Positions 8,273 through 18,228 of a stretch of DNA of 64,000 nt are shown here, one piece after another (the first letter of the stretch is position 1; each line of letters starts with the position of its first letter). The translations under genes were made by a program, and so were the position numbers. Under the pieces are notes generated by a model. That model was not told where the DNA came from. It saw only the letters and a list, made by a program, of their open reading frames with translations, and made no database searches. The stretch lies in the NCBI RefSeq assembly GCF_001618385.1, contig NZ_BDCR01000004.1, forward strand, positions 1,051,754-1,115,753. Reading direction: 5' to 3'. The DNA is from Paludibacter jiangxiensis (lineage in GTDB: Bacteria; Bacteroidota; Bacteroidia; Bacteroidales; Paludibacteraceae).

Positions 8273-8905
8273 ATGGACATTCAAATAAAAGTATGCGGAA
8301 TGAAATACCCTGAAAACATCAGGGATGTAATTTCACTACACCCTGATTATATGGGATTTATATTTTATTCCAAATCACAACGCTTTGTTGAGGAACTCGA
8401 TCCGGAAACACTGAAACAAATCCCTGAAAGCATTTGCAAGGTTGGAGTTTTTGTCAATGAAAATGCGCTAAACATCTTTCGGATTGTACAAACTTACGGG
8501 CTCAATGCGGTTCAGTTACATGGCAAAGAAAACCCTGCAACATGCCGGATTTTGCGTCGCAAACGACTGAAGGTAATCAAAGCCCTTAGCATTTCTAAAG
8601 CTGACGATCTCCTTGTAACAGAGGATTATCAGACATGTTGCGACTATCTTTTATTTGACACGAAGACACCTCTGCATGGAGGGTCAGGACAACAATTCGA
8701 CTGGAGCATTCTTCACAGTTACACCGGAAGGGTACCTTTTTTTCTAAGTGGAGGCATCGGACCTGATGATGCTGAACGCATAAAAACCCTCTCCCATCCA
8801 CGATTGAAAGCTATTGATATCAATAGTCGATTTGAAACCGAACCCGGACGAAAAGATACAAAAACATTGGCTGCTTTTGTGAATAAAATCAGAAAAGAAC
8901 AATAA
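8273..8905 (+). CDS. trpF: Phosphoribosylanthranilate isomerase
   Basis: This 210-residue TIM-barrel isomerase performs the Amadori rearrangement of PRA to CdRP. The catalytic cysteine is in '[12 protein letters not shown]' near the N-terminus. The general-acid aspartate lies in '[20 protein letters not shown]', and the phosphate site is '[11 protein letters not shown]'. It sits 45 bp after trpC and 31 bp before trpA, consistent with one transcript. Confidence 0.94.
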   Translation: MDIQIKVCGMKYPENIRDVISLHPDYMGFIFYSKSQRFVEELDPETLKQIPESICKVGVFVNENALNIFRIVQTYGLNAVQLHGKENPATCRILRRKRLKVIKALSISKADDLLVTEDYQTCCDYLLFDTKTPLHGGSGQQFDWSILHSYTGRVPFFLSGGIGPDDAERIKTLSHPRLKAIDINSRFETEPGRKDTKTLAAFVNKIRKEQ

Positions 8906-8936
8906 AACACTGATTATTAATACTGAACATATAGAA

Positions 8937-9713
8937 ATGAATCGTTTAACTACCCTTTTCCTCAACAAACAAAAAAACATTCTCTCCGTATATTTCACGG
9001 CCGGATTTCCAAAACTGAATGACACGACCGAAATTTTAAGAGAACTACAAAAACAAGACGTTGATTTAGTTGAAATAGGAATTCCATTTTCTGACCCCAT
9101 GGCGGATGGCCCTGTAATTCAACAAAGCAGCCAAACAGCACTCAATAACGGCATGTCAATCAAAGTTCTTTTTGAACAACTGAAAGACATCCGCAAGAGT
9201 ATCAAAATACCTTTGATTATGATGGGCTACCTTAACCCAATCATGCAGTATGGATTCGAGGCATTTTGCAAAAGCTGCAAGGAAACCGGCATCGACGGAC
9301 TCATCATTCCTGACCTGCCTTTCAATGAGTACGTAAGCGAATTTAAGCCTATTGCCGACAAATACGGAATCTCAATTGTCATGCTGATCACTCCGCAAAC
9401 ATCAGAAGAAAGAATCAGGCTGATCGACAAACAAACCAACAGCTTCATTTACATGGTTTCATCCGCCTCAACCACCGGGGCACAAAGCAACTTCAACGAT
9501 GACAAGCAGGCTTATTTCCGCCGCATTCACGACATGCAACTCCGCAATCCACTCCTGATTGGATTTGGAATCTCCAACGCAAAAACCCTCCAAACAGCAT
9601 TTACCAACGCCAGCGGAGGAATCATAGGCAGCCAGTTTATCAAAGAATTACAACAATCGCCTAACAACATTGCAAGTGCAGTATCATCACTCCGCACAAC
9701 ACTTGAATTGTAA
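8937..9713 (+). CDS. trpA: Tryptophan synthase alpha subunit
   Basis: TrpA cleaves indole-3-glycerol phosphate and passes indole to TrpB. It has 258 residues. The catalytic Glu and Asp are in '[18 protein letters not shown]'. The phosphate-binding and loop segments '[12 protein letters not shown]' and '[11 protein letters not shown]' are present. It is the last gene of the operon, followed after 21 bp by a strong terminator. It is separated from trpB by five genes, the usual Bacteroidales arrangement. Confidence 0.95.
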   Translation: MNRLTTLFLNKQKNILSVYFTAGFPKLNDTTEILRELQKQDVDLVEIGIPFSDPMADGPVIQQSSQTALNNGMSIKVLFEQLKDIRKSIKIPLIMMGYLNPIMQYGFEAFCKSCKETGIDGLIIPDLPFNEYVSEFKPIADKYGISIVMLITPQTSEERIRLIDKQTNSFIYMVSSASTTGAQSNFNDDKQAYFRRIHDMQLRNPLLIGFGISNAKTLQTAFTNASGGIIGSQFIKELQQSPNNIASAVSSLRTTLEL

Positions 9714-9734
9714 TCATCATCATCCATATTTATC

Positions 9735-9764
9735 AAGGCCGGACATCTTTGTTCCGGCCTTTTT
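9735..9764 (+). terminator. trp operon terminator
   Basis: AAGGCCGGA (9735-9743) pairs with TCCGGCCTT (9753-9761) and a T run follows. It begins 21 bp after the trpA stop. Confidence 0.9.
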
Positions 9765-9885
9765 ATTCGAACAAGAGACACAAGCCCCAAATTTTATGTT
9801 TCATTAATTAATTTATATTAATATGTTTCAGTTTTACAAAATACAAATAAATATCTTTTAATTAGAAATTCTGGTCATCCATCAT

Positions 9886-9893
9886 TATCTTTG
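9886..9893 (+). promoter_or_regulatory. Promoter -7 element
   Basis: TATCTTTG matches TAnnTTTG and lies 26 bp before the ATG at 9920. No clear -33 box is visible. Confidence 0.5.
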
Positions 9894-9919
9894 TAAATAT
9901 TTATCTTAAACTAGCCAAA

Positions 9920-10309
9920 ATGAAACCAAAATCTGTTCGTAACCATCGGGCTCTGTTTGTCATGTCCATAATCATGCTTAGCAGCGCTTTTATTCATGGG
10001 CAAAACACGCATGAACAAGGGAATCCTGCCTTTATAATAAAGGGCAAATCGGCTTCAAATCTGATTTACATACCAAATCAGGAAAAATATTACCAGTTTA
10101 AGATCTACAAAAAAAAGAAAGTCGACAACGATTATATACTCTCTGCAACGATCAATAGTTCCGAAAATGCATCCACTAAAAACCCTTACAGTGCAACATG
10201 GACAGATCAGGAAGAAGGCTCGACGGATGTCGACTATAAAATAGAAGCTTACAGCAGAATCGGATCGAAAATATGCGATATGCATGTAATCTGGCAATGT
10301 TCAAAATAA
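9920..10309 (+). CDS. Small secreted protein of unknown function
   Basis: I do not recognise this 129-residue protein. It has a basic N-terminus, a hydrophobic stretch (about residues 11-26, 'ALFVMSIIMLSSAFIHG') and a likely signal peptidase site before 'QNTHEQ', so it should be exported. The mature part alternates hydrophobic and polar residues ('YYQFKIYKKKKVDNDYILSA') as in a small beta-sandwich. Two cysteines near the end ('KICDMHVIWQCSK') could form a disulfide. It has its own promoter, and the DUF4491-like gene starts 7 bp later, so the two are probably co-transcribed. Confidence 0.65.
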   Translation: MKPKSVRNHRALFVMSIIMLSSAFIHGQNTHEQGNPAFIIKGKSASNLIYIPNQEKYYQFKIYKKKKVDNDYILSATINSSENASTKNPYSATWTDQEEGSTDVDYKIEAYSRIGSKICDMHVIWQCSK

Positions 10310-10316
10310 TTTACTT

Positions 10317-10604
10317 ATGCTTTTTGACGGACTTATCATAGGCTTAGCCTCATTTCTTATAATCGGGTTATTTCACCCGTTAGTGATTAAAGGAGAATAT
10401 TATTTCGGAGTAAAAATATGGCCGGTCTTTCTTATTGTCGGCTTAATCTTATGCGGAGCGTCTTTGTTTCCCGGGAATTTCGTCGTGCGGGCAATACTTG
10501 CCGTCACAGGTTTCTCCTCCCTTTGGAGTATTCTTGAAATATTTGAGCAGCGAAAGCGGGTAGAAAAAGGCTGGTTTCCCAAAAACCCCAATCGAAAATA
10601 TTAA
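10317..10604 (+). CDS. Small inner-membrane protein, DUF4491-like
   Basis: This 95-residue protein has about three membrane helices. The start 'FDGLIIGLASFLIIGLFHPLVIKGEYYFG' resembles the Bacteroidota DUF4491 family as I recall it. The C-terminal tail is basic and probably cytoplasmic ('EQRKRVEKGW'). No function is established. It follows the secreted protein by 7 bp. Confidence 0.7.
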   Translation: MLFDGLIIGLASFLIIGLFHPLVIKGEYYFGVKIWPVFLIVGLILCGASLFPGNFVVRAILAVTGFSSLWSILEIFEQRKRVEKGWFPKNPNRKY

Positions 10605-10741
10605 TCAACAGAGCTATTTCTCAGTCAATTCTAATCGGAATATTGCCCATTTAGATTGACATTTACTTCTCAACTCATTGTTGTAAGAAGAAACTGTGCG
10701 TGCTCGTTTAAGTTCTTCTTTTCTTTTTTTTGCTTTTACAC

Positions 10742-10749
10742 TATCTTTG
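10742..10749 (+). promoter_or_regulatory. Promoter -7 element
   Basis: TATCTTTG followed by C fits the TAnnTTTG box. It lies 45 bp upstream of the flavin reductase-rubredoxin gene. A T-rich tract precedes it and no clear -33 box is seen. Confidence 0.5.
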
Positions 10750-10794
10750 CACCTGTTGGGCATTAGTTCATTAGTACTAATTAAATTCTGAACT

Positions 10795-11463
10795 ATGATT
10801 AACTTCGATGCACTTTTCAAAATTTCGTACGGCTTGTACGTAGTTTGCTCTGGCAATAAAGAGCATGGTAACGGATTTATCTGCAACACAGTAATGCAGG
10901 TCACCGCCGACCCGGTTCAACTGGCAGTTTGTTGCAACAAAAACAATTACACAGCCGAATTCATCGCCCACAGCGGCGTATTGTCCATTTCTGTGCTCCC
11001 AGAGAACGTTTCGTCTGAATTGATTGGCACTTTCGGATATCAAAGCGGTCGAGACAAAGATAAATTGCAGGGTTTTGATGTGAGCTATGGCATAGATAAT
11101 GTGCCGGTGCTTTTATCTGAAACCGTCGCCACTATCGAAGGCAAAGTCAAACAAACCATCGATGTAGGGACCCACCTGATTTATATTTGTGAAATAATTG
11201 AAGCGACCCTCCTTAGCAATTCCAACCCAATAACCTACGATTACTACCGAAAAATAAAAAAAGGAGTCTCGCCGAAAAATGCACCGACTTACGTTGATGA
11301 AACGAAACAACACACAGATGAAACTACTTCAGAGAAATATCGCTGTCTGATATGCGGTTATATTTATGACAATGCCGAAAACGACACCCCATTTGAACAA
11401 TTACCAGAAGATTGGGAGTGCCCGGTTTGTCGCGCCGCAAAAGCGATGTTTGAAAAGATGTAA
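10795..11463 (+). CDS. Flavin reductase-rubredoxin fusion protein
   Basis: Residues 1-150 form an FMN-binding split-barrel flavin reductase domain ('[14 protein letters not shown]', '[22 protein letters not shown]'). Residues 177-222 form a rubredoxin with two iron-binding cysteine pairs, 'CLICGY' and 'CPVC'. Such high-molecular-weight rubredoxins pass electrons from NAD(P)H-reduced flavin to oxygen- or NO-reducing flavodiiron proteins in anaerobes, so a role in oxidative or nitrosative defence is likely. The partner enzyme is not in this window. The two domains are joined by an acidic linker (about 150-176). The gene is monocistronic with its own promoter. Confidence 0.88.
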   Translation: MINFDALFKISYGLYVVCSGNKEHGNGFICNTVMQVTADPVQLAVCCNKNNYTAEFIAHSGVLSISVLPENVSSELIGTFGYQSGRDKDKLQGFDVSYGIDNVPVLLSETVATIEGKVKQTIDVGTHLIYICEIIEATLLSNSNPITYDYYRKIKKGVSPKNAPTYVDETKQHTDETTSEKYRCLICGYIYDNAENDTPFEQLPEDWECPVCRAAKAMFEKM

Positions 11464-11593
11464 CACCATAACAAAACACGATTTGGGACGTATTCCCTTT
11501 TTAAGGAAATACCGTCTACCAGCAGGATTCCGGTATTTCACAGAGAGATATATCAACCTGCAATAACGTATCATATTCATTATTAATACAATC

Positions 11594-12331
11594 ATGCACC
11601 AGATAGAAGTAAAAAACGTAGAAAAATCATTCAAAGACACTAAAGCCGTACGCGGCGTATCACTCACCATACAACCCGGCGAATTTGTGGCATTACTTGG
11701 TCCTAACGGGGCAGGAAAAACAACTTTAGTCGAAATGATGGAGGGACTCAAAAAGCCCGACAAAGGAGAAATCCTGATTCAGGGTAAAAATTGGCACAAA
11801 CACGAAAAAGAGCTTCGAAAAATCATCGGACTCTCGTTGCAGGAGACCCGTTTCACCGAAAAACTGACCATCCGCGAAACGCTTCGTCTTTTTGCCAGCT
11901 TCTTCAAGCTGGGAGAAGACCGGGTGAACGAAGTAATTGCCCTCACCGAACTCGAGAGCAAGGAAAAATCATATACAGGAACACTTTCCGGTGGACAACG
12001 ACAACGGTTGGCACTGGCAGTAGCGTTGCTCAACCACCCCGAAGTGCTCTTCCTCGACGAGCCAACCACCGGTCTCGATCCGCACTCGCGCCTCGATCTC
12101 TGGAACATCCTGAAAGGACTGAAAGACGCAGGTAAAACCACGCTAATCCTTACCACTCACTACATGGAAGAGGCCGAATCGTTGTGCGACCACATCATCA
12201 TTCTCGACGAAGGCAAAATACTCCGCGAAGGTCAACTACACGAGTTGCTGGACGAAAATTCCCGCAACCTCGACGAGTTGTTCATCAACCTGACCGGCAA
12301 AAAACTGAACGAAGAACCACAAGCCAAGTAG
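11594..12331 (+). CDS. ABC transporter ATP-binding protein
   Basis: This 245-residue ATPase has Walker A 'GPNGAGKTT', signature 'LSGGQRQRLA', Walker B 'VLFLDEPTTGLD' and the switch histidine in 'ILTTHYMEEAE'. The closest type is the ABC-2 exporter (CcmA/DrrA-like) subfamily. The permease gene follows 75 bp later. The substrate is unknown; a drug, lipid or polysaccharide precursor are all possible. Confidence 0.93.
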   Translation: MHQIEVKNVEKSFKDTKAVRGVSLTIQPGEFVALLGPNGAGKTTLVEMMEGLKKPDKGEILIQGKNWHKHEKELRKIIGLSLQETRFTEKLTIRETLRLFASFFKLGEDRVNEVIALTELESKEKSYTGTLSGGQRQRLALAVALLNHPEVLFLDEPTTGLDPHSRLDLWNILKGLKDAGKTTLILTTHYMEEAESLCDHIIILDEGKILREGQLHELLDENSRNLDELFINLTGKKLNEEPQAK

Positions 12332-12406
12332 ACAGTACGCAGTCTACAGTACGCAGCCTGGGCTTCATTTTCAAATTGTCACATTTTCAAATCTTCAAAT
12401 TATCAC

Positions 12407-13516
12407 ATGAAATCAATAAAAACCAACCAACTATATCAGCTCACACTTACACAGTTTCTGGAAACGGTGCGCGAACCGTCGGTGCTCTTTTGGGGCATCG
12501 TTTTCCCTATTCTAATTTCTATCGGACTGGGACTTGCCTTTACGCAAACCTCAGAATCGAAGTTCCATATTGCCGTAGTCGAAAAGCAGCCGACACAATT
12601 GGATTCATTGCTCAAAATATACGCAAAGCCCACGCAGCACAAAGGGCAGACGGTACAAACCTGGAAAGTTACCGACAAAACGATGGGCAATACGGAGCTC
12701 AACTTTTTGCATACAGACTGGAAAAATGCCATCATTTCGCTCAAACGGGGTGAGGCCGACGTTATCATTTCCGACTCTTTGGGACAGATTTGCTACCGTT
12801 TCGATCCGCATAACTCGCAGGCACAGCTTATCTACATGAAACTCTCCTACCTGATGAAGCACCCGACAACTATCGCCACGGCTGATCAGGGACGCATCGA
12901 ACCGTTAACGCTCAAAGGTGTCCGCTACATCGATTTTCTGATTCCGGGATTGATCACACTCGGCATTCTCAACGCCCTAATGTGGGGAATCAGCTATGCC
13001 ATCATCGAGCGCCGTTCGCAAAAACTATTGCGCCGCATGGTAGCCACCCCAATGAAAAAATCGAACTTTCTGATCGCCATGATGCTGGTTCGTTTTGTTA
13101 TGAACCTGTTTGAAGCAGGTATTCTATTCTTTTTCTCATGGTTGTTCTTCGACATCACTATTCAGGGAAACATTCCAGCTTTGTTAGCGCTGCTTCTTGC
13201 TGGAAACATTGCCTTTGCCGGCATCTCCGTACTGGTTGCCTGCCGCACGGCCAAAACCGAAGTGGGTCAGGGATGGATCAATGCCGTTACCATGCCGATG
13301 ATGATTCTCTCCGGAATTTTCTTCAGCTACCATAATTTCCCCGACTTAGCTGTCAAGGCAATTAAGTTGCTACCTCTCACGGCGCTCACCGACGGTGTAC
13401 GAAGCATCTTCAATGAAGGTGCCGGCTGGATGGACGTTGCCACGCCTACTCTGGCACTTTCGGCCTTCGGTGTGCTCTGCTTTATTCTGGGATTACGGTT
13501 TTTCAAATGGGGATGA
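12407..13516 (+). CDS. ABC-2 type transporter permease
   Basis: This 369-residue permease has one N-terminal membrane helix ('SVLFWGIVFPILISIGLGLAF'), then a periplasmic domain (about residues 45-175), then five helices from about 185 to the end, ending at 'FFKWG'. It is the partner of the ATPase gene just upstream. The 75-bp spacer contains a duplicated 'agtacgcag' motif and an A/T-rich 'ttcaaatcttcaaatt' repeat. Confidence 0.9.
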   Translation: MKSIKTNQLYQLTLTQFLETVREPSVLFWGIVFPILISIGLGLAFTQTSESKFHIAVVEKQPTQLDSLLKIYAKPTQHKGQTVQTWKVTDKTMGNTELNFLHTDWKNAIISLKRGEADVIISDSLGQICYRFDPHNSQAQLIYMKLSYLMKHPTTIATADQGRIEPLTLKGVRYIDFLIPGLITLGILNALMWGISYAIIERRSQKLLRRMVATPMKKSNFLIAMMLVRFVMNLFEAGILFFFSWLFFDITIQGNIPALLALLLAGNIAFAGISVLVACRTAKTEVGQGWINAVTMPMMILSGIFFSYHNFPDLAVKAIKLLPLTALTDGVRSIFNEGAGWMDVATPTLALSAFGVLCFILGLRFFKWG

Positions 13517-13528
13517 CATTATCTTACT

Positions 13529-13645
13529 GTGCACTGCACCTTTTGCTCTCAAAAAGCGAATCTTGCTACTACAAACATTACGCGGCAGCGCCGCATAAGC
13601 TCTGTAGCAAAGGAAATCGTTTTTACCAATAAGGTGCAGAGCACC
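13529..13645. repeat. Second RAYT hairpin family, left side
   Basis: The palindromes with 3-nt loops are GTGC-act-GCAC (13529-13539), GCGGC-agc-GCCGC (13582-13594) and GGTGC-aga-GCACC (13633-13645). They match units on the right side of the second RAYT gene but not those around the first. Confidence 0.75.
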
Positions 13646-13672
13646 GAAAGAAGTACCTTTAAAGATCACATT

Positions 13673-14140
13673 ATGGCCAATACCTACACGCAAATTTACA
13701 TTCATCTGGTGTTTGCAGTCAAAAACAGAGATGCTCTCATTCATAAGGAATGGCAACACATTCTTGAACAATATATCACCGGCATTATTCAAAACAGAAA
13801 GCACAAATTATTGGCCATTGGGACAATGACAGACCATATTCATATTTTAATTGGATACAATATAAATGAGACCATTCCTGAACTGGTAGAGCAGATCAAA
13901 ACTTCAAGCAACGAATGGATTAGAATGAATAAGTTGTCGAAATTCAAATTTGAATGGCAGAAAGGATATGGAGCTTTCTCTCATTCCCGTTCACAATTAA
14001 GCTCTGTAATCAATTACATTTTATCTCAAGAACAGCATCATACAAGAAGATCTTTTAAAGAAGAATATCTGGAAATTCTCAACAAAAACAATATTGAGTT
14101 CAGAGAAGATTATCTATTCGATTTTCATGAAATTGAATAA
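13673..14140 (+). CDS. REP-associated tyrosine transposase (second family)
   Basis: This Y1/HUH transposase has 155 residues counted from the ATG at 13673 ('MANTYTQIYIHLVFAVKNR'); upstream in-frame codons run through the hairpin array and are not conserved-looking. The HUH motif is H55-x-H57 ('TDHIHILIGY') and the candidate nucleophile is Y115 ('VINYILSQEQHH'). It differs clearly from the first RAYT and is flanked by its own palindrome family, which suggests separate acquisition. It sits between the ABC permease and mutS and looks intact. Confidence 0.88.
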   Translation: MANTYTQIYIHLVFAVKNRDALIHKEWQHILEQYITGIIQNRKHKLLAIGTMTDHIHILIGYNINETIPELVEQIKTSSNEWIRMNKLSKFKFEWQKGYGAFSHSRSQLSSVINYILSQEQHHTRRSFKEEYLEILNKNNIEFREDYLFDFHEIE

Positions 14141-14153
14141 ACAATCTTCTTCC

Positions 14154-14218
14154 GGTGCGCTGCACCTCAGCTAACCTCTCTCCATGCATTTTCTACAAAT
14201 ATTTCGCGGCGCTGCCGC
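14154..14218. repeat. Second RAYT hairpin family, right side
   Basis: GGTGC-gct-GCACC (14154-14166) and GCGGC-gct-GCCGC (14206-14218) match the left-side units with only the loop changed. The remaining bases up to mutS hold its promoter and nothing else I can name. Confidence 0.75.
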
Positions 14219-14374
14219 TTACAGAGACAACAACACACAAGATCATCCTTTCTAAAAAGCGAAACAGTAACACATACGCTTTGTAAAAACGTGAATCTCC
14301 GCACCAGTTAAGAAATTACTCTCCACAAGATTAAACCCATCAAATTTTATCTATTATTGGATTAAGATTTTTCG

Positions 14375-14382
14375 TATCTTTG
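14375..14382 (+). promoter_or_regulatory. mutS promoter -7 element
   Basis: TATCTTTG lies 71 bp before the mutS ATG. A TTG at 14357-14359 is a somewhat close -33 candidate. Confidence 0.5.
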
Positions 14383-14453
14383 AATTACTGATAGCAAGAC
14401 CTCTGCGCTTTGTCTATCAATTTCATTACTAAGCAATAAATCACACTTCATAC

Positions 14454-17066
14454 ATGGAAAAGAAAGCGGTGGAAACACCCTTGATGAAACAATATTATCA
14501 GGTAAAAGAAAAACATCCCGACGCCATCCTGCTCTTTCGGGTAGGCGACTTCTACGAAACCTTCTCAGACGATGCTATCAAAGCATCCGAAATTCTGGGC
14601 ATTACCCTCACCCGCCGGGCCAACGGTTCGGCACAGTCGGTAGAACTGGCCGGATTTCCGCATCATGCCCTCGACACCTACCTGCCCAAACTGGTTCGTG
14701 CCGGAATGCGCGTGGCCGTGTGCGACCAGTTGGAAGACCCAAAAAAGACGAAGACCATCGTCAAACGGGGAATTACAGAAGTGGTTACGCCGGGTGTTTC
14801 TATCAACGACAATGTATTGAATCACAAGGAAAACAACTTTCTCGCCAGCGTACACCTCAACGGAAAATCGGTTGGTCTGGCTTTCCTTGACATCTCTACC
14901 GGCGAATTTTTGACCGCTGAAGGAACACCGGAATATGCTGATAAGCTAATCAACAGCTTTTCGCCCAAGGAGGTGTTGCACGAACGCAACAAACGCAAAG
15001 ATTTTGCCGAAATTTTCGGGAACAAGCTTTATACCTACGAGCAGGAAGACTGGATCTACACTGCCGATTCGGCCAACGACCGCCTGCTGAAACATTTCGA
15101 GACCTCCAATCTCAAAGGTTTCGGGGTAGATAACCTACCGAACGGAATCATAGCTGCCGGAGCCATTCTTTACTATCTCGATCACACCCAGCATACCAAC
15201 AACGGCCACATTACGCGCCTGGCCCGCATCGAAGAAGATCGCTTCGTCTGGCTCGACCGCTTCACGGTGCGCAATCTGGAACTATTTTCCGGCCAACAGG
15301 AAGGCGCTATTTCACTAACCGACGTACTCGACAAAACTGTTACCCCGATGGGTAGCCGCCTGTTGAAACGTTGGGTCTCTTTTCCTCTAAAGAACCTGAA
15401 GCAAATAGAAGAACGCCACAACGTGGTTGAGCATTTCTTCAAAGACGTTGAGATGAAAGAGATGCTCGGTCAGCAACTGGCACTGGTAGGCGATTTGGAA
15501 CGCATCGTCTCGAAAATTGCCGTCGGACGCGTCTCTCCCCGCGAAGTGGTGCAACTAAAGGTCGCACTCTCGTCGATCGAACCCATCAAAGAGGCTTGTC
15601 TGGCTACACAAAATGCCACATTGCATAAAATCGGCGAACAATTCAATCCCTGCGAAAAAATCCGCGAGCGCATTGCCAGTGAGATACAAAACGATCCGCC
15701 CAATGCGGTCAACCGTGGCGGGGTAATTCAAAACGGCGTCAATGACGAGTTGGATAAATTGCGGGAGATTGCTTACTCGGGCAAAGATTACCTGCTCCAC
15801 ATCCAGCAGCGCGAAAGCGAAACCACCGGCATTCCGAGCCTGAAGATCAGTTTCAATAATGTTTTCGGATATTATATCGAGGTACGTAACGCCCACAAAG
15901 ACAAAGTTCCCGAGAACTGGATCCGTAAGCAAACGTTGGTGGGTGCCGAACGTTACATCACGCAGGAACTGAAAGAGTACGAAGAAAAAATTCTGGGTGC
16001 CGAAGATAAAATTCTGGCACTGGAAACGGAACTTTTCAACAATCTGGTTGTCGGCCTGACCGATTACATCACCGCATTCCAGCTCAATGCTAACCTTTTA
16101 GCTCAACTCGACTGTCTGCTGTCGTTTGCCAAGGTTTCGGCACAAAATAAATATGTTCGTCCGCAAATGAACGACGGCTACGTGATCGACATCAAGCAAG
16201 GCCGTCACCCGGTGATTGAAAAACAGTTACCTGCCGGCGAGAGTTACATTGCCAACGACGTTTGCCTCGACAACGAACATCAGCAAGTCATCATCATCAC
16301 CGGTCCGAATATGGCCGGTAAATCGGCCTTGCTGCGCCAAACGGCTCTGATCGTGCTGATGGCACAAATAGGATGCTTCGTTCCCGTGGAAAGCGCCACA
16401 ATCGGCCTGGTTGACAAAATATTTACCCGTGTGGGTGCCAGCGACAACATTTCCGTCGGTGAATCGACCTTTATGGTGGAGATGAACGAAGCGGCCAGTA
16501 TCCTGAACAATATTTCCGACCGGAGTTTGGTACTCTTTGACGAACTCGGTCGCGGAACAAGTACTTACGACGGCATCTCCATTGCCTGGGCCATTGTAGA
16601 ATACATCCACGAACATCCGTCGGCTAATGCAAAAACCCTGTTTGCCACCCACTACCACGAACTGAACGAGATGGAAAAGTCGTTCAAACGGGTAAAGAAC
16701 TACAACGTTTCAGTAAAAGAGGTAGACAAAAAGGTGATCTTCATGCGCAAACTGGTACGCGGAGGCAGCGAACACAGTTTTGGTATCCACGTAGCCAAAA
16801 TGGCAGGTATGCCGCAAAGCGTGGTCAAACGTGCCGACGAAATTCTGGAACAGCTGGAAAGCGACAACCGTAAATCGGGCATTGCCAAGCCAGTCGACAA
16901 AATAGCTTCTACACGCGAAGGCTTCCAGATGAGCTTTTTCCAGTTGGACGATCCGATATTGGCCCAAATCCGCGATGAGATAAAGAACACCGACATCAAC
17001 AATCTGACACCGGTTGAAGCTTTGAACAAGCTCAATGAAATAAAGAAAATTATTACCGGCAAATAA
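14454..17066 (+). CDS. mutS: DNA mismatch repair protein MutS
   Basis: This 870-residue MutS recognises mispairs and starts methyl-independent mismatch repair. The mismatch-reading Phe-x-Glu motif is in '[12 protein letters not shown]' (about residue 29-40). The clamp and lever domains occupy the middle. The ATPase domain has Walker A '[13 protein letters not shown]', '[12 protein letters not shown]' and 'FATHYHEL'. The C-terminal helix-turn-helix and dimerisation tail is present, so it is full length. The gene appears monocistronic. Confidence 0.97.
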   Translation: MEKKAVETPLMKQYYQVKEKHPDAILLFRVGDFYETFSDDAIKASEILGITLTRRANGSAQSVELAGFPHHALDTYLPKLVRAGMRVAVCDQLEDPKKTKTIVKRGITEVVTPGVSINDNVLNHKENNFLASVHLNGKSVGLAFLDISTGEFLTAEGTPEYADKLINSFSPKEVLHERNKRKDFAEIFGNKLYTYEQEDWIYTADSANDRLLKHFETSNLKGFGVDNLPNGIIAAGAILYYLDHTQHTNNGHITRLARIEEDRFVWLDRFTVRNLELFSGQQEGAISLTDVLDKTVTPMGSRLLKRWVSFPLKNLKQIEERHNVVEHFFKDVEMKEMLGQQLALVGDLERIVSKIAVGRVSPREVVQLKVALSSIEPIKEACLATQNATLHKIGEQFNPCEKIRERIASEIQNDPPNAVNRGGVIQNGVNDELDKLREIAYSGKDYLLHIQQRESETTGIPSLKISFNNVFGYYIEVRNAHKDKVPENWIRKQTLVGAERYITQELKEYEEKILGAEDKILALETELFNNLVVGLTDYITAFQLNANLLAQLDCLLSFAKVSAQNKYVRPQMNDGYVIDIKQGRHPVIEKQLPAGESYIANDVCLDNEHQQVIIITGPNMAGKSALLRQTALIVLMAQIGCFVPVESATIGLVDKIFTRVGASDNISVGESTFMVEMNEAASILNNISDRSLVLFDELGRGTSTYDGISIAWAIVEYIHEHPSANAKTLFATHYHELNEMEKSFKRVKNYNVSVKEVDKKVIFMRKLVRGGSEHSFGIHVAKMAGMPQSVVKRADEILEQLESDNRKSGIAKPVDKIASTREGFQMSFFQLDDPILAQIRDEIKNTDINNLTPVEALNKLNEIKKIITGK

Positions 17067-17125
17067 TCAACATAACCGGATGAATTTTTCAGTCGATTCC
17101 GGCACAATTTGGACTTTGCCGGCAT

Positions 17126-17133
17126 TATCTTTG
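17126..17133 (+). promoter_or_regulatory. Promoter -7 element
   Basis: TATCTTTG lies 31 bp before the ATG at 17165 and fits TAnnTTTG. Confidence 0.5.
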
Positions 17134-17164
17134 AACTCTGAATCGTTTCATTGAAAGAACCATT

Positions 17165-18112
17165 ATGTCGGCGTGGAAGAAATATTACCCGGTGATTAAA
17201 TGGCTGATTTTGATACTCTCGTATGGGTTTTTAGCGTATAAAATTTACGAGTTTATTCAAAGTCCCTCTTCGGCTTCCGGCTGGAGCGATTTGTCGTGGA
17301 GGAAGTGGGGTTGGCTGTTATTAGCCGTTGCGTTTATGCCGATCAATTTCCTGATTGAGACTACCAAATGGCGTTATCTCATTTCCAGCCTTGAACATCT
17401 GAGTTTCCGAAAAGCATTGAGATCGGTAATGAGCGGTTATGCCACCGGTTTTTTTACCCCAAACCGTGTAGGCGAATATCCCGGAAGAGCCGTTTATCTT
17501 CAAAGTAACAACCGTTGGCAGGCCATCACCTTCGGGATGGTGGGAACACTGGCGCAAACGATCATTATCTCTCTATTCGGCCTTTTCTCGTTTATGCTGC
17601 TGATGGGACACCAACAAATGCCATTTCTTGCAAACAAAACCCTTTTGATGGCAATTTTTATTGCGGAGATGACCATTGCTTTTTCCATCTACCTCTCACT
17701 GCCAAAACTTTCTCATTTCTTCAGCCGCTGGAATATTTCGGTAAAAGTGAACACCTTGCTTAAATGGCTCAGTACTTTCCGATCCAAACAGCTGGCGTAT
17801 GTTCTGCTGTTAGCCTTCGGACGTTATCTTGTTTTTTGCCTGCAACTCTACTGCATGTTACGGTTTTGCAGTATTGGCATCAACTTGTGGCAAGGGGTGG
17901 TTTCCATCTCAACATTTTACCTATTTCTCACTTTCACCCCTTCTATTGCTTTTTCCGAAGCGGCCATACGAGGATCATACGCGGTTATTTTCGTAGGAAT
18001 GTTCTCCGACAACAGCGTGGGCATTGCGTTGGCAGGAGTGCTGGTTTGGTTTGTAAACGCGGTGATTCCGATGATTATCGGCTCCGTCTTTTTTTCAAAG
18101 ACCAAGGTATAA
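17165..18112 (+). CDS. Flippase-like integral membrane protein (LPG synthase TM/UPF0104 family)
   Basis: This 315-residue protein has about 7-8 membrane helices and no soluble catalytic domain. Its features match the lysylphosphatidylglycerol synthase transmembrane (UPF0104/AglD) fold: 'INFLIETTKWRYLIS', then 'SGYATGFFTPNRVGEYPGR' around residues 90-108, and late helices with 'TPSIAFSEAAIRGSYA'. Members are thought to move lipids or lipid-linked intermediates across the membrane. The exact substrate cannot be told. It converges with the DsbD-like gene. Confidence 0.8.
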   Translation: MSAWKKYYPVIKWLILILSYGFLAYKIYEFIQSPSSASGWSDLSWRKWGWLLLAVAFMPINFLIETTKWRYLISSLEHLSFRKALRSVMSGYATGFFTPNRVGEYPGRAVYLQSNNRWQAITFGMVGTLAQTIIISLFGLFSFMLLMGHQQMPFLANKTLLMAIFIAEMTIAFSIYLSLPKLSHFFSRWNISVKVNTLLKWLSTFRSKQLAYVLLLAFGRYLVFCLQLYCMLRFCSIGINLWQGVVSISTFYLFLTFTPSIAFSEAAIRGSYAVIFVGMFSDNSVGIALAGVLVWFVNAVIPMIIGSVFFSKTKV

Positions 18113-18114
18113 AA

Positions 18115-18218
18115 AAGCACACGGAATACACAGATTATACGGATCATTTAAAACTATTCTGTTCAATAGGAAAAGAATAGTTGTGTCTCTCCGTTCTTTC
18201 AGTGTATTCCGTGTGCTT
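18115..18218. terminator. Nested inverted repeats between convergent genes
   Basis: A perfect 17-bp inverted repeat (18115-18131 with 18202-18218) encloses a second 9-bp one (AACTATTCT 18152-18160 with AGAATAGTT 18174-18182). It fills the gap between two convergent genes, so a bidirectional terminator is plausible. The outer arm reads 'acacggaatacaca', a motif style often dispersed in Bacteroidota intergenic DNA. Confidence 0.5.
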
Positions 18219-18228
18219 ATACCAGTTA

